Shown piece after piece: positions 1 to 13,736 of a DNA stretch of 64,000 bases (its first letter is position 1; every line of letters begins with the position of its first letter). The position numbers and the translations under genes are program-made. The notes under the pieces were generated by a model. It was not told where the DNA came from. It ran no database searches and saw only the letters and a list, made by a program, of their open reading frames with translations. Source of the stretch: Cyclaneusma minus (Eukaryota > Ascomycota > Leotiomycetes > Marthamycetales > Marthamycetaceae). The stretch is from contig JAKZHN010000012.1 of NCBI GenBank assembly GCA_037179335.1, positions 124,001 through 188,000 on the forward strand, in the 5' to 3' direction.

Positions 1-1207
1 AATAAATATATTTTCAATTGAAATAGAAATAAGCTATAAATTCTAAATAATTTTTTAATTAAAATACTTTTAAACTTTCAAATCCCAATTAAGCCTTTAA
101 TTAAAAAAATACTATAGTCAAATAACGTTAAATTTATTATTATTACCAAATAGCTAGAAATATTATACAATTAGCATAATAGCTGCAAAAAGCCCAAGCT
201 AATAAACGCTAGCAATTAATTAATGTTTTAAAAATATATATATTTATTTAAATATTAGAAATTAAAAACCGGTTAAACCTAATTACAAATTAAGCAATAA
301 AATAGCGGGATTTTATAAAATTATATATAAAAAAAACGATTCTAAATTAGATTTTCTTTTAATTATAAATATCCATCCTATTATATACCCAAGCAAATTT
401 CATGTAGCAAATATAAATTCGCTATTTAATTAAAAATTAAATCCGGAATTGCTAGCAATAATAAATAAAGCTATAAAATAGGAAATTTATAGTATTTTAT
501 ATTTTTATATTTATTATAAAATTTTGCTGTATAAAATTAATTGGACATTAATTTATAATTTCAATTCTAAATAGTATTTATAATCGAATTTTAAATACGC
601 CTTTGCAAAATTTAAAAAACTTTATAATAGCTATCCTAATAAATCTAAATTTTTAAAAAAGCTCGTAAAATAAAAAGCAAAAACCAAAGCAGCTAAATTG
701 GATAATAAAGCCAAAAACCCATTTAAAATAAACGGTTGAAAATTCCATTTAAAATAAACGGATAGCTAAATTATTAAACAGCCCGTTTTGTTCGCCAATT
801 TTCACGGTTTAATATAGCACGATAAATATACTATTTATTATAGTATAAAAAGCGCCAGCAGCTATAATATAAAATATACCGATTGCTATAGCGCAAAATA
901 GGCCAATGTTTAAAAATAGCATTAAAAAGGATTTTAATTGAATTCTTTTTTTATTTATTCATATATATATTTAAAATTTAATTTAAAATCAAATTAGCCG
1001 TTTTAAAGCTTAAAACAAGTCTTATACGGGAAAAAATACTATAATAGCCCTGGAACAAAGCGGTTTTCACGGCTAGCCAGCCGAGAAATCCTTAGCGTAA
1101 TCCATGCGCTATATAATTATTAAATTTAATTCTCACAATAATCGAAAAGCCCTTTCTCTCTTTATAGCAATAGACATTTACTAACAATAGTTTATATCCT
1201 AGCCTTG

Positions 1208-4006
1208 GCTAAAATCCCGGACCCAACTCGTGACAAATTCCCTATATTCACCCTGCTTTATATTCAAGGCAAGAGCTTGGTTTTTCAAATTTTGGGGCCT
1301 TATTAATATGCAATAAATTAAAATTATTTCAAAATCTGGATTTAAAGCTTTATTAATATGCAATAAATTAAAATAATTTTAACATAAATTAAGCGCCAGT
1401 TTTTAGCGGCTGCAATTTAAATACCTGCCGCCGGCGCTAGCCGCTAGCTTTTTAAGAATACTATTTATTTTAGTGTTTTAAATTTTTAAGCTTTTTAATA
1501 CTCGCGCAATTTTATTTTGTAATATTGCAGCTAATTTATACTATGCTTTTTTTATCCGGCCTTAAGTAATTTAATTTTAATAATATTAAAATTAATAAAA
1601 ATAATATATTTTTGCGCCGCTGCCCCTTGTTTTCCAAAAGCCAATTTGATTTTTTTTAAATTGCCACAACTATTTCCAATAAATTTGACAAAATTCACGG
1701 CTTTATTATAATAATTCAATTTAATTAAAAACAAAAGCAAAATGCCGAAGCTATATTTAAAAAAAAATTATATTAGCATATAATTCTGCTTAGAAATACA
1801 AATTAGATATTTATAAATGCATTATTAATTTTGGCTTTCGGTTAAAAATCTTTATTTTCAAAATCAATTATTTCTATTCGATTATTATTAAAATAAAAAT
1901 AAACAAATTCTGTTTAAAGGATTATATTTATTTTAAATACAGCTGCTATAATTATAAATTACCTAACGCTTTTGGTATATTTTTTCAATTTTAAAAGCTT
2001 AATAATTAAAAATTACGCAAAGTCTTTTAATATCTTGCAGCCAATATTGGCAATAATTGAATTTGCATTTTTTTAAATCAAAAACGCTTTAAAGCAAATC
2101 CCAATGCCTTTTTTTATTATTATTTATAATATTATTAATTTGCGCTATAAATCTAAAAACGAAAGTATTAATTATTAAATATTAATAGCAGTTTTAAAAA
2201 TGCTTTAGAAAATGCTAAATAAATATATGTAATTAAAATAAATAATAAAACTTATTTAACAAAGCCTTTTCTCATTTCCAGAAATTCAGCCAATTATTTT
2301 AAAAACAATTGAAATATGCTATTATTTAATTCTATATATAAAATTAATAAATTTATTTTTTCTATATTGCATATTATTGGTAAATTTAATTTTATATTTT
2401 TTAGATATGTTTTCTCTTTTTTAAATATATTTTATACTTTTTAAATATATAGCTAGTTATTATTTTTATTTAAAAAATAAATTAATATAGAAAAATAATT
2501 TTTATTGCTTTAGTTTTGTTTTTTTTTAAAAAAAAGCGTAATTACAATTGGGCAATCAGCTGTTTTGCAAAGGCTATTTACAATGCATTTAAATTTTTAA
2601 ATTTTATTATAAATTATAAGCCAGTTTTATTTAATGCTATAATTGCCGTATTTTCTTATGCAATATATTTATTATATTAATGGCATATTAATTAAAATAT
2701 CTTTAAAATTTTACGCGGCGCTTTTAAAATAATAAAAAACTGGAAACTCTGATATAAGCAATAGTATAATATAATGACTATTTCAATATCTAAAAATTTT
2801 AATAAAGAAATAAATAAATTGCAAAATATTTTTTTAATAGCCTGCTGAAATTATGCAAATAATATTTGGCTAATGCTTTATAAAAGAAAGCTTGTAGAAA
2901 TTTGGATTAATAAATGCTTTTATTTTAAATATATTATAATATTTAAATAAATTTTTATAATTTGTCTTAATATTAATAGCTTATGCTAGTATTTTTATTT
3001 TAAAATTAAAAAAATTTACTATATTATAAAAAATTGGATTGCTATTAGTATTGGGAATTTATATATTATTTGGCAGCAAATAAAATTAGCCATTAATTTT
3101 TAAATAGGCAATATTATATTTAAGCATTATATAGCTTTATACGCCAAGTTAATATTTACTATTTAAATTAATAAATAACTTTATATTTGTTTTTATAGCA
3201 AAGCTATTTTCTGCATGAAATATTATTGCGGTGCTTGTACTTTTATAAACTATCTTTTTTTAAAAAAAAATATATTAATAATTATTGCTTTTATATTAAT
3301 TATGATAAAAAAAATTGCTTTATTTTTGCATTTTTTGCATTTTTTAATTAGTAATTAAAAGCCAGAAAATTTAAAAAAAAATGAATTTAAATTTAAATTT
3401 TAGCCAAAATGTGGCCCAGGCCGTTCCCAAGGCTTTTAGCGTAATCTAGGCCACCTTTGAGATTTAAAAGAACAAGGTTTAGAAAAAGAATAAAGGAATT
3501 TAGCATTCCAGCCATTCCAGCTATTCCAGCCAGCCCTTTGAGACTTTTAGCGCGGTCGTATTTAAAATTCAAAAAGAAAAAAAATTAAAAAATGAAAATC
3601 TATACAATAGCTAACTGAAAAGCAAAAAAATATTATATACAAAAATATTATAGCAGTTAATAGAAAAAGTAAAAATGCTAAATTCTATATTTGAATTTTA
3701 GCTATAATAAAATTATAATGCTATTTATTTATTTTTGCAAATTATTAATTAGTTTTATAAAAAAAACTTGTAACAATTAAAGCTTTATTAATATAAAATA
3801 AAATTCGAAATAATCTTATTTAAATAAGCGCTTGAAATAATTTTAATAGCACGCTAATAGCTCTCCGTATTAATTTTTAATCTATTTGAATTTTATTGTA
3901 TATTAATAAATAATTTTCTGAATTTTCCTTTGAAAAACTAGTTTTTTGCTTTAAATATAAAGCAGGGTAAATATAGGGAATCTCAGGGTGAGTGTGGGGA
4001 CTTGGA
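1208..4006. mobile_element. Element bounded by about 120-bp inverted repeats
   Basis: The sequence at 1208-1330 (containing AATTCCCTATATTCACCCTG) reappears in reverse complement at about 3883-4006 (CAGGGTAAATATAGGGAATC on the plus strand). Similarity continues inward through GTTTTTCAAA and TTATTAATATGCAATAAA for about 120 bp, with differences mainly of the RIP type. The 2.8-kb interior has no readable frame. It could be a decayed DNA transposon with long terminal inverted repeats, or two opposed copies of one LTR. I could not identify a target-site duplication. Confidence 0.6.
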
Positions 4007-4696
4007 TTCTTATAAAATAAAATAATAATATAAATATTTTAATTTTAATTTTTAAAGCTATTTTTAAAGAACCCTTAGCCATTTGCTTGCGATTATTTAA
4101 CAGTTTTTTGGGTTTATTGGTTTTATTTTTATTTTTATTTTTATTTTTATTTTTTAAATCTTGCTTTTTTAAAGAATAGATAGTTTATCAATTATAACGC
4201 TGAAGGTTAAAAAAAAGGTAGAGAAAAGGTTATTTTAGTATTTTTTAAATATTTTTTAAGAAATTAAAATTCTAAATTTGGCTTTTTAATAATAAATAGG
4301 ATTTTTAAATGCTGATTTAAATTTATACTATCAATATTTTAGTTTTTATTTATAATATTTGCTGGGTTAAAAAAATTAAAACCCAGATTTTTATTATATT
4401 AATTAAAGAGATTAATAAGGTTTTTAAAAAAAAGAATTTTAAAAAAAACACAATTTTATATATCCAAATATTATAGGCGCTGGGTTAAGATTTTTAATAA
4501 ATAAGCCTTTTATTAGCTTTTTAAATATAAGCCTTAGGATTATTATATTAAGCTTATAAATTTTATATTATAGCGAATTCGCCTTATTCATAATTTAATT
4601 TAAAAAAAGCTAATAATGCTTTGCCAATATTTTTAAAATTATTTAAAATCAGATTTTATTATATTTAATCATGCATGTTTTTTTATATTATTTGCT

Positions 4697-5572
4697 AAAA
4701 AGCTTAATAGGAAGTTCCGGTTTTATATCAATTATAAATGGCTAAATAAACTTATTAAAAAAATAGCTATTTTTTATTTTTAGTTAAAAATATTATTTTC
4801 CGTATTTCCGGTGCTAAATATTTAATTAAACTTAGTATTTAATAGTTATTTTATAAAATTAGATTTAAAGTTCTAAAAAATAAAAAGCTTATTATTTTTA
4901 ATATATTATTTGGCCAATTGAAATATAAAATAATATTATTTGGGCTTGATAATAATTTAATTATTTTTTAATAGCTAATAAATAATATTTTATAAATTTA
5001 TTTAAATAATTTTATAATAGCTTATATAATTTATTTTCATTTATAGCAAGATTTTAAAACAATATTGGCGATATATTAATAAAATACTGGAGGCCCTAAA
5101 TAAGGCTGGCTTTTAGGCTAATTTGGATAAATTAATATTTAAAAATTAAAAAATTAAAATTTTGAATATAATAATCGGAATTAATAGCTGCTATAATACT
5201 TTTAATGAAATTAGAAAAATAGTAAATTGGTGAAAGCTTATTATTATTAAAAAAAACCAGAAAGTTTTAAGCTTTATTAATTATTTTTGCCAATTTATTA
5301 AAAATTACATTATTATAACCAAGCTTTTGCATATTTGTACCTATATTAAAAATTAATTATTTTAATTTATCTTTTTAGCCCGGAAAGCCTTTTATACCTT
5401 AAAATAAATAATTATTAATATTGTAGTATTGGCCTATTATACTTGGAATAAAATTATTTATATTAAAATTAATGCTTTAAATTATATAGTAAAGGCTGGT
5501 TTTTTCTAAAACAAAAGTAAATAATTAATTTAAAATTATTGCTTATTATTTTAAGCAAATATTAGGGCTAAA
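4697..5572 (+). mobile_element. Gypsy retrotransposon relic, 5' part: reverse transcriptase and RNase H
   Basis: Translating the plus strand with frame changes gives RT text: NRKFRFYINYKWLNKL (from ...GKFRFCVDYRALNKL) near 4700, and NQKVLSFINYFCQFIKNY (from VQSFLGFANFYRRFIKNY) near 5260. A start of RNase H follows, VLAYYTWNKIIYIKINAL (from a VLAHYDP...VETDAS motif), near 5425. Stops occur where Gln and Trp are expected. The relic is interrupted at 5572 by Copia A and resumes at 16163. Gag and protease are not recognisable upstream. Confidence 0.8.
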
Positions 5573-5775
5573 TGTTAAAACAAAATAATATCCGCCTTTT
5601 AATACCTTAGGCAGCTAGCGATAATCCGTGCATTATAGCCAACGCTAGTGCCAAAAGAGTTTAAATAGCTTTATAATAGAGGAGAAAGCTTTTTTCTTTT
5701 TTCTTTATTGTAATTAATATAGCTATTTCTCTGCTTTGCTTAAATTTATAAATAATATTTATTTAGATTTTGATA
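5573..5775 (+). repeat. Copia A 5' LTR
   Basis: 203 bp starting TGTTAAAACA and ending TTTTGATA (RIP form of ...CA). It contains the shared run AATATCCGCC and matches 15960-16162 over its full length, with mostly C/T and G/A differences. Confidence 0.88.
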
Positions 5776-8700
5776 AATTATAAATTCGATTTCGCCAATT
5801 TAATAGCTAAATTGCAATTACTTTGCTATTGACTTTTTAATTTTTAAAATCGAGACGCTTTTTTATATATTTGCGCGCGCAATAGCCCTGCGCCGTAAAA
5901 TTAAAACAATTTAATTTCGCAATAAAATTAAATTTAATTAATCCTATTTTTTAAATTAAATTAAAACAATGTTTTATGCAATTGAAAAGCCCTATATATT
6001 TAAATTTATTTATTTAAAAAGAATTAATTGCAGCTTTAATTTGCAGTAAATAAAATAGTTTATTTAATTTTAATTTAAAAATACTTTTTTGCAAAATTGC
6101 AAAAAAATACAAATCCTATAAAAATAAAGCAATTCCAATTGATTTATGATAATTGATTATAGCCAAAAAAGTACAATAGCGCCGCTAAATAGCGCATTCC
6201 GAGTTTTAATTTTAATAATTATTGAAATTAATTTCTTTAAATACAAATTAAGTTTTTTAAAACACAAATTTATTATATTACTTGAAATTTAAGAATAATT
6301 TATATTTTAATTAATTAAATGGCCAATATTAAAAGCTTTAAAACCGCAATCGCTATATTTACAATTGCTGCAATTATTGCAATTGCTGCATTTATTGCAA
6401 TTTTAATAGCTATGCTATTAAATAGCAATTTGCTTATAGCCAATATTAATAAATTAATATATACTATTATTAAACTAACAGTTAATAGCATTATTTATAA
6501 ATTTAGCAAAGAAAAACATGATAAATATATTAAAAATTCGGCCATTGCAATTATAATTATATTTTCCTTTTTTTAAAAAACCAATTAAAAGATTTTTAAA
6601 AAGCATTTAATTATTTATATATTTTAAAGCTGTTTTAAATTAAAACATAAATTTTTTTATAAATTAATTGCAAATAAGTATATAATTAAAATTTATATCT
6701 CTTTCATAAATAATTTAATTATAATAAAACTTTAAAATATTTTGAAAATACATTAAAAAAGATTAATTGCAATTAATGGCTTTTATAAAACTATATATAG
6801 CAATAAACAATTTCTTTTAATTCTTTTATAAAATTTGCTAAATTGCAAATTCAAAGTATTTTGCAATTATTATAATATTTTAAAATCTAATGGTTGCTTT
6901 AGTCAATATTAAATTTTAATATTTGCGTAAAGCAAAATAGCAATTTATATTAAAAACTAAATATAATATAATTATATATAATAATTAAATTAATTAAATT
7001 AATACTTGTAAAAGAATTAATATAGCCAAGATAAATAATACAGATATTTAAATTAGCGCAATTTATTGCGCATTTGCTAATATATAAAATTAATTTTCAA
7101 TAAAAGTCGCAATAATTTTAATTGCACTTCATATAATTTAATTTTGCATTATCTTTAATAATGCTTTTCATTTAGCAAAATTTGTATTTTTATTAAAACC
7201 ATTTAGCGCAAAAATTAAAAAGAGCGCAGTAATAATAAAAGCAAAAACAATTGGAAAGACTTCCAAGCAAAAATAATTTTCTTTACAATTTAGCGCGAAA
7301 ATTAAAGAAATGCTTTAAAAAGATCCAATATTTATTATTTAAAAATTATAGATTTTGCCGCTAATAAAACAAATATTAAAAAAATGTCAATTAAATTCTT
7401 TTAAAAAAGAAACTGGTTCTAAAAAACTAATTGGTAAAATCGCTTTTTTTTACTAGGCATTAAATATAACCGTTTTTGATTATACATTTAATTAAATTAA
7501 TATATTTAAATAAATTGAATAATTATTAAAATTTACGATAATTAAAATTTAAAAAAGGAATTGGGCCATTTATTGCAATATTGCATTATTAATATATAAA
7601 AATAAATTTTTAATAGCATTGAAAAATACTTTTTTTATTTTGCAATTTAATTGCAATTTAATTTTAAAAATCACTTCAATAATTTCAAAATATAATTTTA
7701 AAACAAGAACTATTAAACTTTAATTAAAGCAAATATATATAAAAAACTGTATATTATAATATATATAAATATTAGAGAAATTAAAATAATATATATTACA
7801 AAAATAAATAAAACTTTAGAAAAACATGTTATAATAATTAATTAAAAAACAATTCAGCCTGAAATTATTAAATCTAATTAATTGAGATTGTTAAAATTTA
7901 CAAAAAACAAATAATATATTTGAAAGCTATAATATTAAAAAATATACTATATAAAATTAAAAAAAAATTGGCAATTTTTATAAAATAATAATATTTAGCA
8001 AGCCAATTAAAATCTTGATTATTTAAAAAAATTATAATTATTATACTACTGAAGAAATAAAAAATTGGATTTTCGAAAAATTAAGTTCGTATAAAAAAAT
8101 TAATTAATTCCTTTATTTTTATTTAAAAGAAATCTAATTTATTTTTTGCAAAATAAAGCCCAAAGCAAATGAAAAGCTAAAAATATGGATTAGGAAAAGA
8201 AAACTATAAACTAATTGCAAAATTAAAATTTATAAAAATAATAATATTTTTCAATTATTTTAAATTATGAAAAAATAAAAATTTACCAAAAATATAAAAT
8301 ATTAATTTATAATTATAGTATTTTTGCATTAAAATAAACTAATTAAATATAGTATTTAAATTGTTTAAGCCAATATTAAATTGATTTTTTGAATACTTAA
8401 TTGCCAATTAAATTTGAAAATAAAACTGCTAAATATAATATTTATATTTAGAATTATAATAAGAAAAAGCCAATAATTAATGGATATTTTATAAATCCTA
8501 ATAAAGCGTATTTTTATATAAGTTTTGTAATAATTTATATTTGGATATTTAATATTAAATGCTATGCTTATTTAAACTAAAAAATACTATTCCAAAAGCA
8601 ATGATATAATAAATTAATAAATATTAAAAAAATTAGGATCTTTATAAAATATATAAAAACCACTATTATATAATAGAAATTCTTTTTTCTGAAGCTAGAA

Positions 8701-8902
8701 AACATTATTCGCATTAGCTAATGCAAAACTTTTAAAAATATTTTTAATAGCGTTATTAAATTAAAACTTCAATTATTTATAAAATATAAGAATCTGGTTA
8801 GAAAAATAAATTGGATTGCAATTAATCAAATAGACCGCTAAATAAATTAAAAAAATATACTATTAATAGAGAATTCAAAAATATTTAAAAAAGCCGCTAA
8901 AA

Positions 8903-9073
8903 TATTGGAATGAGCTCCTGGCGGTGCGAGGGTCACGGGCCACTCACGAGACCCACTCGTCACATGGGTAAATAAGAGCCACGCATATAATATTATTTTC
9001 CATAATTGTAAAATCCCCCTTTTTTTTAATGCTTTGAAAATAAAACAATCTCTATCTATATTAAAGTTTAATA
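8903..9073 (+). repeat. Copia B 5' LTR with GC-rich block
   Basis: From about 8976 on it matches 13638-13736. Positions 8914-8970 are a GC-rich block rich in intact CA dinucleotides (CTCACGAGACCCACTCGTCA). This block has no counterpart in the 3' LTR and stands out from hundreds of bases of RIP-mutated sequence around it. Confidence 0.75.
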
Positions 9074-12000
9074 AATTATAATTTTTGATATAATAATTTG
9101 CATTTAATAATTTCCTTTCAAAAGTCCAAAAATTAATAATAGCATTATATGAAATTTTTCACCAATTCATAATAAATGCTAAACCTAGCAAATTTTTTTA
9201 ATAAATTTAGCAATAAATACAAGCCCAATTTAGCAATAAATGTAAATTCAATATACAGCGCTATAATTGCGCCATTTTTATTTTTATTTTTTATTTTTTG
9301 AAAATATTTTCTCTTTTTCAAATTAATTTGCAAATGTTCCTTTTTATTGCCGTCGAATTTTTAGCTAATATTTAATTAATTATTTAAATTCTAGCTACTT
9401 ACTAAATAAATCAAAATTTAAATACATTATAAAAAACATTATTTTTAATTTAAAACGCGCTGCGCTAAGTTTTAGCTATAAAAACTAATACAATTAATTT
9501 CAATTAATAGAAATATATTTAATAAATCAAAGCCTATAATATATTTAAAACATAATTATACGCTAATATATTTATAAAAAAATCGCCAATTGAATTTTAA
9601 ATACACATGCGAATAAAAACACCATTGCTTTAAAAACTTTTTATTTAAATAAAATATAAATAAAAAAGCAAAATATATTGCAAACAATTAAAAAACCTTA
9701 TATATAATATATATTTATTTTAATTTTATAAAAACAAAAGAGTTTTTAAAGCTTTGCGATAAAATAAAATAAATTAAGCCGCAAATATAGTATTATTTTT
9801 CATATAATAATTAATAATTAGTTGCAAAAAATTAATAGCTTTAAATAAAAGCCTAATATAAGCATTAAAAAAACTTAAATTAAATTTTTTATTCTCTATT
9901 GCAAAATCTTTTAATTAAACCCCAATTATATAGCTATCTATGTTAAAAATATATTTTTTCGCAGCTTTTTTTTTATTTTTGCTTTTTAAATACAATATTA
10001 TAATAAATATATTAAATATTCTTTTTTTAATATTAAAAAAAAACTCTTTCGCATATATTAAAAAAATTGCTTATATTATTAATAGCAAATTAAAACAATT
10101 ATTATATTAGCATTAGGCCAACGGCAATAATAATATTGGCGTATAATTTAAAAACTGCAAAACAAATTATATATTTTTTTGCAATAAAAACTTCTATGAT
10201 ATTTGCAAATATTTACTTTTTACAGCCGTTTAAGAAATTATTTAAAATTATTAAACTCGCTTTTATTTTTATTTTTTTAAAAAAAGCAAATATCGCAAAT
10301 AATACAAATAATAAACAATTTTTTTCTAAACAAATATATAATTTATATTCTTTAAGATTTTATTGCTATTAGCAATATTCTTAAATTTAATTGAATTGCC
10401 ATTTTTAAAACTATATTATATATAATTTCTTTTTCGCTTTTTAAATATATATAATCCTGCTTTTGAAAAGCAATAAAAATAAAAAATAAAGTATTATATT
10501 TAAATTGAATTAATACAATTACAATAAAAATAAATAAAAAATAATATAAATTTAAAAATATGCTTTTCATTTCTAATTTTAATATAAATTTGCCAATAGG
10601 AATTTTTTGGCTTATTTAAATTCTTTTTTATATATTTTAAAAACCGCCATTTAAAAGAAAATTAGGCATTAATTTAAACAAAGCTATATATTATTAATTT
10701 TATAATAATTCTTTAAAAATTAGCAAAAGACTTTTAGCTTCAAAATGATATTTAAATAGCATTGCCAATTGCCAAGGAAACTTCTATTGCAAATATATTA
10801 TAAAATCCAATTTAATTTAGTTTATTAAATATATTAATTGCTATAGTGCAAAATATAATAGTAGTTATAGCATAATATAGTATATTAAATATAATATTGG
10901 CTATAATGCAAAATAGGCCAATTTTTAATATATTATAAAAGCCCTAATGTAGCATAGCTTTTAATATAGTATAAAACTTCCAGTATAGCATAGTATTATA
11001 ATTAATATTAAAATCCATTTTAAAACCATTTTTAAAATCAGTTCAAAATTTTCAAAAAAACGCCAAATTTAAATTAAAATTAAAGCAATTTCAAAAACAA
11101 ATTATAAAAAGATTTAATAGCAAATTATATAAAATAAGTACGCTTTATATTATTGGAAATATATTTATTTTGGCCTAATAAAACTTAATTGCATTTATAC
11201 TATTATTAGCTTTAAAGAAAATTACCTTTGCAATTTTGTAAATATATTTTTATTAATTATAATTTTAAAATTATAAAATAATACAAATTTTACTATTTGG
11301 ATCTCAGCAGGATAATATATAATATAATTGTAAAATAGGATAAAATAATTAAAAATAATATATTTAATTTTCAAGCAATTTCTATAGCTTTTAAAAAACT
11401 CTTAATAAATATTATATTAATAAATTTATTTTTACCAAGCAAAAAGCCAAAAAACCAATTTTCAAATAAATTTATTTTAAATTTAAATTAGCAATTAAAA
11501 TTGCATTTAATATAGTAATTTCTGCCCCAAATCCTTTAAATTTCTATAAAAAATAAAATAATGCTATTTTGCATTTCGAATTTAATAATCCTAGTAATTA
11601 TACCAGCCCTTTATTCAATCCTGCAGCAATTGTAATATTAATTAAATTTTCGGCAAATAAAAATATTAACATAATTAATTTTTTTTAAATTGTAAATAAT
11701 TTTATAAAGCTAAATAGCGCTTATATTGCTATAATTCCTTTTTTTAATATAAAGCCGGTTTTTAAAATTGATAATTGCAAATATCTAAAATGCAATATTA
11801 TTAAAATTAGAATTTGCAAATAAGATTATTTTTTTAAAAGCTTTATAGCAGCTATAATAGCAAATACAAAAAATAACGATTTGTATAAATTTAAAATTGC
11901 TTTAATTGCTATTAAAAAACTTTATAATATTTCTATTCTAAAAAATTATAAAAAGCCATTTCCAACTCTTTATATAAAAACCAATAGCAAAAGGCTATTA

Positions 12001-13079
12001 TATATAAATTAAAAAAACTCCTCGCTAATAACATTTGGATTAAAATTGCTATAAATATTGATTTTAATTTAATTTCTATAAAATAAAAATTTATTATTAA
12101 AATTAACCCTAATAGCGGGATTAATAAATTTAAAGCTTGCTTTATAGCTAAGGTTTTTAATTAAATTTAAAATACGGATCTTCTTTTTTTATATATAATT
12201 TAAATAAATACCTTTTGTATTTTTTTAGCTATTATAATATAAAAAAGCTTTAAATACTATTATTTTAATATTAGCAATGCTTTTATAAAATCCATTCTCT
12301 GCAAGCTTTTCTATTTAGCACTGCTTAAAAATACTATAATTTAATTAAATAAAAGTTTTCATAAATTAAAACAAGCTGCCCGGGATTCAAATCTGCTATT
12401 TAAATCCAAAATAGTTAAATTTAAATTTAAATAGATTTTAGCGATTTATATTTATTTATTTATAAAATTATTGGTATATTTGTTTTTACTTGTATTAATA
12501 ATATTATTATTGCTGCTAAAATAATTGCTAAATTTAATTAATTTTACTTTTAATTAATAAATTAATTTATTGCTAAAAACCTGGGGAAAATTAGAAAAAA
12601 ATCTTAATATAAAAATAATTTGGAATAAAAGCTTCAAATTTATTTAAATTAACTAAAAGCAATATATTAATAATTTTTATAAACAAATTGGCTTTTTAAT
12701 TAGCAAAAGAAATCATATTCAACATTTATAATAAATAATACCAATATAATAGTATTAGCTAAAAATAATAAAAAACAATCCAAATTAAATTTTTACCAAT
12801 AGAAATTTGGCAAATTTATATTTGCTATAATATTTATATAATCGAATATTTATTTTGCAGTTAGCAAACTAATATAATTTATATTTGATTCCTATAAGCG
12901 CTATAATATTAATTTAATATAATTGCTTTATTATTTTAAATTAGTTGCGGGCCGCAAAATTAAATATTATTAAAAACCAATTTAAAATATTTAATAATGT
13001 GTTTTATAAATTACATTTTAATTATCGAAATATTAGCAAATCTATTGCAATATTGCTTTTTCAAGCAATATTATAATTA

Positions 13080-13380
13080 AATAAAAAATAAAAAAATATA
13101 GCTATATTAATTTGCAAAGCCAAATATATTATTGCAGCTGCCAATACCAAATAAAGCCAATAATTTAAATAAATGCTTAAACATATAAGCTATAATAAAT
13201 TAATTGATAAAAGTCCATCTTATATTAATATAAAAAGTAATAATTAAAAAGCTGTCGCTTTAATTAAAAAAAAATAATTTTATAAAAAATTCAAATATAT
13301 TAATATAGCCTATTAATTTATATATGAATTAAAAAATAAAAATAAATAGCGAATTATTTATATACGTATATAGAATATAA
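13080..13380 (+). pseudogene. Copia B RNase H C-terminal relic
   Basis: In one frame the text reads ICKAKYIIAAANTK, then MLKHISYNKLIDKSPSYINI, KAVALIKK and FYKKFKYINIAY. This corresponds to the Copia RNase H pattern SEAEYIAAAN, IDNQGAIAL, HKRSKHIDIRYHF. Stops replace expected Gln and Trp codons. It lies 125 bp before the 3' LTR, as in intact Copia elements. Confidence 0.85.
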
Positions 13381-13504
13381 TTGCAAATGGATTTACTAAA
13401 TTATTTTTAAAGATTCAATTTAAAAAATTTAAAAATATATTGAATATAAAACACCATCTTAAATAAAAAAATCTAAAAAAAAATCTAATATAGCTTTAAA
13501 GGAG

Positions 13505-13736
13505 TATTGGAATAAAAAAAAAATTAATTATATTTACGAATTGCTATGAAATTTAGAAAAACTATTATAATAAACTTTTGGCAATATAGAAATTATAAGC
13601 CATTTACAAAACCTATTTATATTATATAAATAAATAAAAGCCACGCATATAATACTATTTCCTGTAATTATAAAATCCCTTTTCCTTTTTAATGCTTTAA
13701 AAGTAAAAAAGTTTCTACCCACGTTAAGATTTCACA
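13505..13736 (+). repeat. Copia B 3' LTR
   Basis: 232 bp beginning TATTGGAAT and ending TTTCACA, with TAAAA immediately after. The last 100 bp match the 5' LTR. Confidence 0.78.

Larger units (their letters stand above)
8903..13736 (+). mobile_element. Copia B: LTR retrotransposon nested in Copia A
   Basis: The LTRs begin TATTGGAA, the RIP form of the classic Copia start TGTTGGAA, and share about 100 bp containing AGCCACGCATATAATA. TAAAA occurs on both sides (8898-8902 and 13737-13741). An RNase H relic immediately upstream of the 3' LTR gives the plus orientation. The length is 4834 bp. The two LTRs differ in length (171 against 232 bp) because their 5' portions are unrelated (see the 5' LTR entry). 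Confidence 0.82.

Noticed and set aside
6319..6576. 85-codon hydrophobic frame starting MANIKSFKTAIAIFTIAAII
   Set aside because: It lies in RIP-decayed Copia A sequence. Ile/Ala/Leu-rich frames arise readily from ATT/GCA-rich repeats here, and no gene context supports it.
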